Shown here one piece after another: positions 6,401-8,650 of a stretch of 8,650 nt of DNA. The stretch's first letter is position 1, and each line of letters begins with the position of its first letter. The stretch comes from CAYVQU01 sp964453155 (GTDB lineage Bacteria > Chloroflexota > Anaerolineae > Anaerolineales > UBA11858). The position numbers and the translations under genes are program-made. The stretch spans positions 1 to 8,650 of the forward strand of contig CAYVQU010000206.1 of NCBI GenBank assembly GCA_964453155.1, in the 5' to 3' direction. The notes beneath the pieces are model-generated. The model saw only the letters and a program-made list of their open reading frames with translations, searched no databases and was not told where the DNA came from.

Positions 6401-8436
6401 CGCTGCATAGTATCTTCGTGAGAATTGGCTTCAAGCGAGAATCCGGTCCGCTGAGGAATTGCCTCGGCAAGAGAGGCCTGAGCACTGGCTTCGATGGCCT
6501 CCACAAATTCCTGGCTGCTGACTGGCACCCCGCCAACCAAATCGGGAACGCTAAAGCCGTGGAGATCATATTTGGGTTGCAGCAACTGACTTTCGAGCAA
6601 GAAATACAATTTGGCAAAGCCGGGGTCTTGTTCGGCGAGGGCGAAAACGGCTTCATCGACCACAGCCAGGCCCAGGGCCGCTTGGTGACCAACCCCATCC
6701 CAATCCTGGACGGATACCTCAACCGTGGCCATTTCGCCGGGTTTAAAGTAGGGCAACTCGCCAACAGCGGCGCGCCCCTCAGGGGTCTGGGGTGTCAAAA
6801 CCAGATTGAGGTCATTGGCGTTATCGACGACGACCAACCGGGTATCACGCACGATGTACCCCGATCGCAAGATTTTATAGGCGTGGATTTCTAAGGTACC
6901 ATATAGATCGGGGGTAAGATCAACCGCAATCTGGGTCATGCCGGAGGTAATATCAACGGCCTGAGTGCTGACAGTTTGGCCCTCACGAATGATATCCAGG
7001 TAGACCGTACCTGCTGAAGCTGTGGTCAATATGGTGAGATCCATCGTCTCGCCGACAAAATAGACCGGTTTATCGGGCCGCAGTAGCACAGTTTCATCAT
7101 TCCAACGGCCTTCGAAATAGAATTCTTGGGTCCGGGTATTGCCCTGATCATCACGAGCCCGAATGCTAAAATCCTGCCAAGGTTCGGAGGGGGTAAATGG
7201 AATCGCGGCCAATCCATAATTACCAGTTTCAGTGGAGAGCGACTCGCCGGAATAATAAAATTCGATCTCTAGGTCGGTGTTTGCGGGGGTGCCATCGGGA
7301 TAACTGGTCAGGACATATAGGATATTCTCGACCCCCGGTTTGAATTGCCCGCCTTCAGGGATCGCGGCAATGATCAGCGCAGATTGAGAAACCGGCAGCG
7401 AATGATGGGCAATTTCGGTATGTTGGGCCTGATCGGTGACCGCGGCCTGGAGATAAAACCGCCCTGATCCGGCTTCCAAATCGGTCCCCGCGAGATAGGT
7501 CGGGAGGACGAAAGAAAATTCGAAGTGACCCGTTTCAGTAGTTGCACCTTGCAAAGTGATGATGGTGTCACGTTCAACATCGAAGGCGTACCCCTCCAGC
7601 ATAATTTCACCCGCGGCTACCGGTTTGCCGAAGAAATAATTGGCCTGTAAAGTACCATTGACGCGTTCGCCGGGGAGATAAAAGCTCTTATCAGTTTCGA
7701 TGCTAATGTCAAATTTCGGCAAGACGTAGTGTTCGACTGTGACAGTTTTTTCAGAGGAAGTATTCCCCAAAACGGCAGTTATTTTGTAGGCTCCGGTGTT
7801 AACTTCTGAGGCCAGCTGAAAATCAACTGCGGCGACACCCCATTCGGAGGTGGTCAACGTCTTTCGAAACACCTTATTTCCCTTGCCATCAGCAATAATG
7901 ATCTCCAAATCTTGTTCAAAGGCTGGAACTAAATCAAATACCCCCAACGCCAGGGTTCGGATATGGATGATTTGACCCGGTTGGTAAAGAGGTTTATCGG
8001 TAGTGAGGAGGACTTTGAAATCGCGCTCGATCGTGATGGGCCGTTCAACTTGGTCGGAACCCAGGTCAGAGATAGTCTCGATGATGATCGTCTGTTCGCG
8101 GGGTGCATCTATTGGGACTTTAAAATTGACATCCGCCGTCCCGGATTCGTCGGTTCGCCCCGTAAAAACATCGACAGGGTTCCCCCCCTCCACCGGTTGC
8201 ATGGCGACCCGAATAGCAGCATTCTCTAGCGGAGCGGCATCACGGGAATCGCGCGTGACCACCCGCAGTGCGGCCTGAGTACCGGGCACAAACCGATTTT
8301 GCCCCATAACAATCGTTTCGTGCTGGCTGATCCGGTCGGGTAATTTCAAATTGTAATCGGTCACAAACCATAGACCGCCAAAGCCGCCAATGACCACCAA
8401 GATCATAATGAGCACAAATACTGTTTTCGTTGACAT
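3484..8436 (-). CDS. Membrane-anchored alpha-2-macroglobulin with thioester and inserted six-helix membrane module
   Basis: This 1650-residue protein begins with a signal-anchor helix (about 6-25) without a lipobox Cys. Macroglobulin beta-domains follow: DKPLYQPG at 147-154 marks MG2 and LPKFD at 239 with FYLPGE marks MG3, continuing to VVDEAVFAL near 592 (MG6). Residues 692-878 form six membrane helices, followed by a Met/Glu-rich linker (883-916). The alpha-2-macroglobulin core resumes at YFPETMLWLP (934). The thioester domain (about 1120-1425) contains PYGCFEQ, with Cys1151 and Gln1154 forming the CxEQ thioester, and GGFSLFG with ALKAL helices. A C-terminal receptor-binding-like domain (about 1514-1637) ends in YDYYNPD, as in animal family members. 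Family members trap proteases after bait cleavage, exposing a reactive thioester. Acting outside the cell as a protease trap or surface defence is inferred. No PBP1C (pbpC) partner is present here. The start at 8436 has AGGAG seven bases upstream; in-frame ATGs at 8457 and 8442 are worse placed. Confidence 0.93.
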   Translation of the reverse strand: MSTKTVFVLIMILVVIGGFGGLWFVTDYNLKLPDRISQHETIVMGQNRFVPGTQAALRVVTRDSRDAAPLENAAIRVAMQPVEGGNPVDVFTGRTDESGTADVNFKVPIDAPREQTIIIETISDLGSDQVERPITIERDFKVLLTTDKPLYQPGQIIHIRTLALGVFDLVPAFEQDLEIIIADGKGNKVFRKTLTTSEWGVAAVDFQLASEVNTGAYKITAVLGNTSSEKTVTVEHYVLPKFDISIETDKSFYLPGERVNGTLQANYFFGKPVAAGEIMLEGYAFDVERDTIITLQGATTETGHFEFSFVLPTYLAGTDLEAGSGRFYLQAAVTDQAQHTEIAHHSLPVSQSALIIAAIPEGGQFKPGVENILYVLTSYPDGTPANTDLEIEFYYSGESLSTETGNYGLAAIPFTPSEPWQDFSIRARDDQGNTRTQEFYFEGRWNDETVLLRPDKPVYFVGETMDLTILTTASAGTVYLDIIREGQTVSTQAVDITSGMTQIAVDLTPDLYGTLEIHAYKILRSGYIVRDTRLVVVDNANDLNLVLTPQTPEGRAAVGELPYFKPGEMATVEVSVQDWDGVGHQAALGLAVVDEAVFALAEQDPGFAKLYFLLESQLLQPKYDLHGFSVPDLVGGVPVSSQEFVEAIEASAQASLAEAIPQRTGFSLEANSHEDTMQRVAERQRAFFGRLSAGLLGVFLVISLVYLILGLRAVIQARVLGRSLGLSLGILAFPIVLLWLWPHPWATTPLDKLGIFFDWLSWRGEIFLLILAGLGLIGLIVLIVTAVRRKDGPLAWKLGLIPVFMGVLIFLGIALAESQVEPDTIYLILGIVGFVLIPIAFILRFAGFSYSRQPLAAIGALPVALILLFGSLALTFLGTSQSMGMGGEMFLEEPMLAMEMADGAIEMEVVEKSEGMAPDTADASESSTPRLRQYFPETMLWLPEAVTDERGDLQLEFLVADSITTWRMTALASTQYGRLGSATVPLRVFQDFFIDLDLPVALTVGDEISIPVGVFNYLPEPQSIRLEVEKMPWFELLDRSEKTIDIAANDITVVYFKIRATDFGRQPFKVMAYGSEMSDAIQKEVRGYPAGKQIHFTHSDRLETGTGVQEKVEIPPEAIPGTQKLAVKIYPGIVSQVVEGLDSILALPYGCFEQTSSTTYPNVLVLDYLKFTDQAAPEVQFKAEEYINLGYQRLTTFEVGGGGFSLFGDPPPDRMLTAYGLQEFSDMSRVHNVDPALIQRTAEWLFSQQASNGSWENDRGLVHEQTWANLGDDRLPVTAYIVWGLADAGFASDPRTQNGIAYVKKNAVQAEDPYVLALMANALVAVDINSGAEITPMTLEVLDRLAGMAIQDGSGATWRSGVATFMGSEGQTGSIETTALAALAFLRANRNPDLANAALTALIQQKDSFGTWYSTQATVLALKALIQSVRAGSESMDANVTVTLNGSQTRTVNVIPENFDIVQLLTFDDINIGRENLVNITVEGEGNLMYQIAGSYYLPWEAVPRYPQLTGGSELVDIDLDYDRTELAVNDTVGVNVVITLNEGQAESALIDLGLPPGFSVETQDLAALVARFDDVLADYAFPTIERYELTGRQILIYVSNLTAENPLEFSYRLRAKFPLTAQTPASNAYDYYNPDVKGDTEPQLLVVKP
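5803..6363 (-). other. Region coding the six-helix membrane module inside the macroglobulin
   Basis: This stretch encodes residues 692-878. Predicted helices by eye are 692-711, 724-741, 766-787, 798-816, 824-843 and 854-878. The loops at 712-722, 788-797 and 844-853 are rich in Arg/Lys, whereas 817-823 is acidic (ESQVEPD). With the N-terminal anchor this gives seven helices, N-terminus inside. The positive-inside rule then places both the MG1-MG6 part and the thioester domain outside. The reading frame is unbroken across the module, so it is a true insertion and not two fused fragments. Confidence 0.85.
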
Positions 8437-8443
8437 ACTCATT

Positions 8444-8448
8444 CTCCT
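8444..8448 (-). promoter_or_regulatory. Ribosome binding site deciding the macroglobulin start
   Basis: AGGAG on the minus strand lies seven bases before the ATG at 8436. It is only one base before another in-frame ATG at 8442 and lies inside the coding sequence if the ATG at 8457 is used. The 8436 start is therefore favoured. Confidence 0.75.
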
Positions 8449-8562
8449 AATGACCATTTCAAATGTTGGTGTTTGGATGCTATAAGTGTGTGGCAGTAAA
8501 TTCTGTTCATTTTATTTCTACACCTAAACTCCCACACAATCACACCTGAAAATGGTTCCAAG

Positions 8563-8571
8563 ATTGTATCA
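8563..8571 (-). promoter_or_regulatory. Possible extended -10 promoter of the macroglobulin gene
   Basis: The minus strand reads TGATACAAT, matching the TGN plus TANNNT extended -10 form seen before the other two genes. No convincing -35 lies 17 bp upstream. The leader would be about 120 nt, in which I see no riboswitch-like structure. Confidence 0.35.
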
Positions 8572-8616
8572 CCAGACCCAATCCAGAGAAAAAGTATCCA
8601 GGGTGTACGCACGTTA

Positions 8617-8626
8617 TGTCTAGACA
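8617..8626. repeat. 10-bp palindrome upstream of the macroglobulin gene
   Basis: TGTCTAGACA is a perfect 10-bp palindrome about 50 bp upstream of the possible -10. It could be an operator half of a larger site, but a palindrome this short is fairly likely by chance in 200 bp. Confidence 0.3.
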
Positions 8627-8650
8627 AGGGTAGAAAAAAGTAGGGTATCC

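Noticed and set aside
6208..6894. 228-residue open frame on the plus strand
   Set aside because: It lies entirely antisense to the macroglobulin, has no recognisable motif or ribosome binding site, and its composition looks like a shadow of the true frame.
8437..8457. Macroglobulin start at the ATG at 8457, seven residues longer
   Set aside because: The only good ribosome binding site lies inside this stretch and is spaced correctly for the ATG at 8436.
8439..8627. 62-residue minus-strand frame upstream of the macroglobulin
   Set aside because: It overlaps the macroglobulin ribosome binding site and start, shows no motif and has no ribosome binding site of its own that I can see.

Overview
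The window most likely comes from a member of the Chloroflexota (Anaerolineae-like). This is an inference from style: a lipoprotein with a Tyr-Pro-Thr-Tyr-Thr-Pro linker just after the lipid-attachment Cys, a stand-alone SagB-type nitroreductase, and a very long animal-like alpha-2-macroglobulin. Base composition looks balanced and no marker gene is present. There is no tRNA, rRNA, CRISPR array, transposase, integrase or phage gene.

Layout, left to right. Positions 1-60 hold no gene I can support. An intrinsic terminator (61-96) ends a leftward lipoprotein gene (116-1759) that carries two copies of a four-cysteine domain around a lipocalin-like middle. A divergent intergenic region of about 100 bp follows, with back-to-back extended -10 promoters of the form TGNTATACT. 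The rightward one lies so close to the next ATG that the transcript should be leaderless. That gene (1864-2637) is a complete zinc sirtuin with the Tyr/Arg signature of SIRT5/CobB-type deacylases. About 60 bp further on is a SagB/ThcOx-family FMN nitroreductase (2698-3441). The gap between the two carries a perfect 12-bp inverted repeat that looks like an attenuator or a pair of operator sites. A 27-nt palindrome (3450-3476) fills the gap to the convergent last gene.

The right 57% of the window is one leftward gene (3484-8436), a membrane-anchored alpha-2-macroglobulin of about 1650 residues with an intact Cys-Phe-Glu-Gln thioester and a C-terminal receptor-binding-like domain. Where a protease bait region would normally sit, it has a six-helix membrane module followed by a Met/Glu-rich linker. 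This is the most unusual thing in the window. The 200 bp upstream (8437-8650) holds its ribosome binding site, a possible promoter and a small palindrome.

The sirtuin and nitroreductase may form a two-gene transcription unit using NAD+ and FMN/NAD(P)H chemistry in the cytoplasm. The lipoprotein and the macroglobulin are both expected on the outer face of the cytoplasmic membrane, but nothing in the sequence links them directly. All function calls rest on motifs read by eye; no database search was run.
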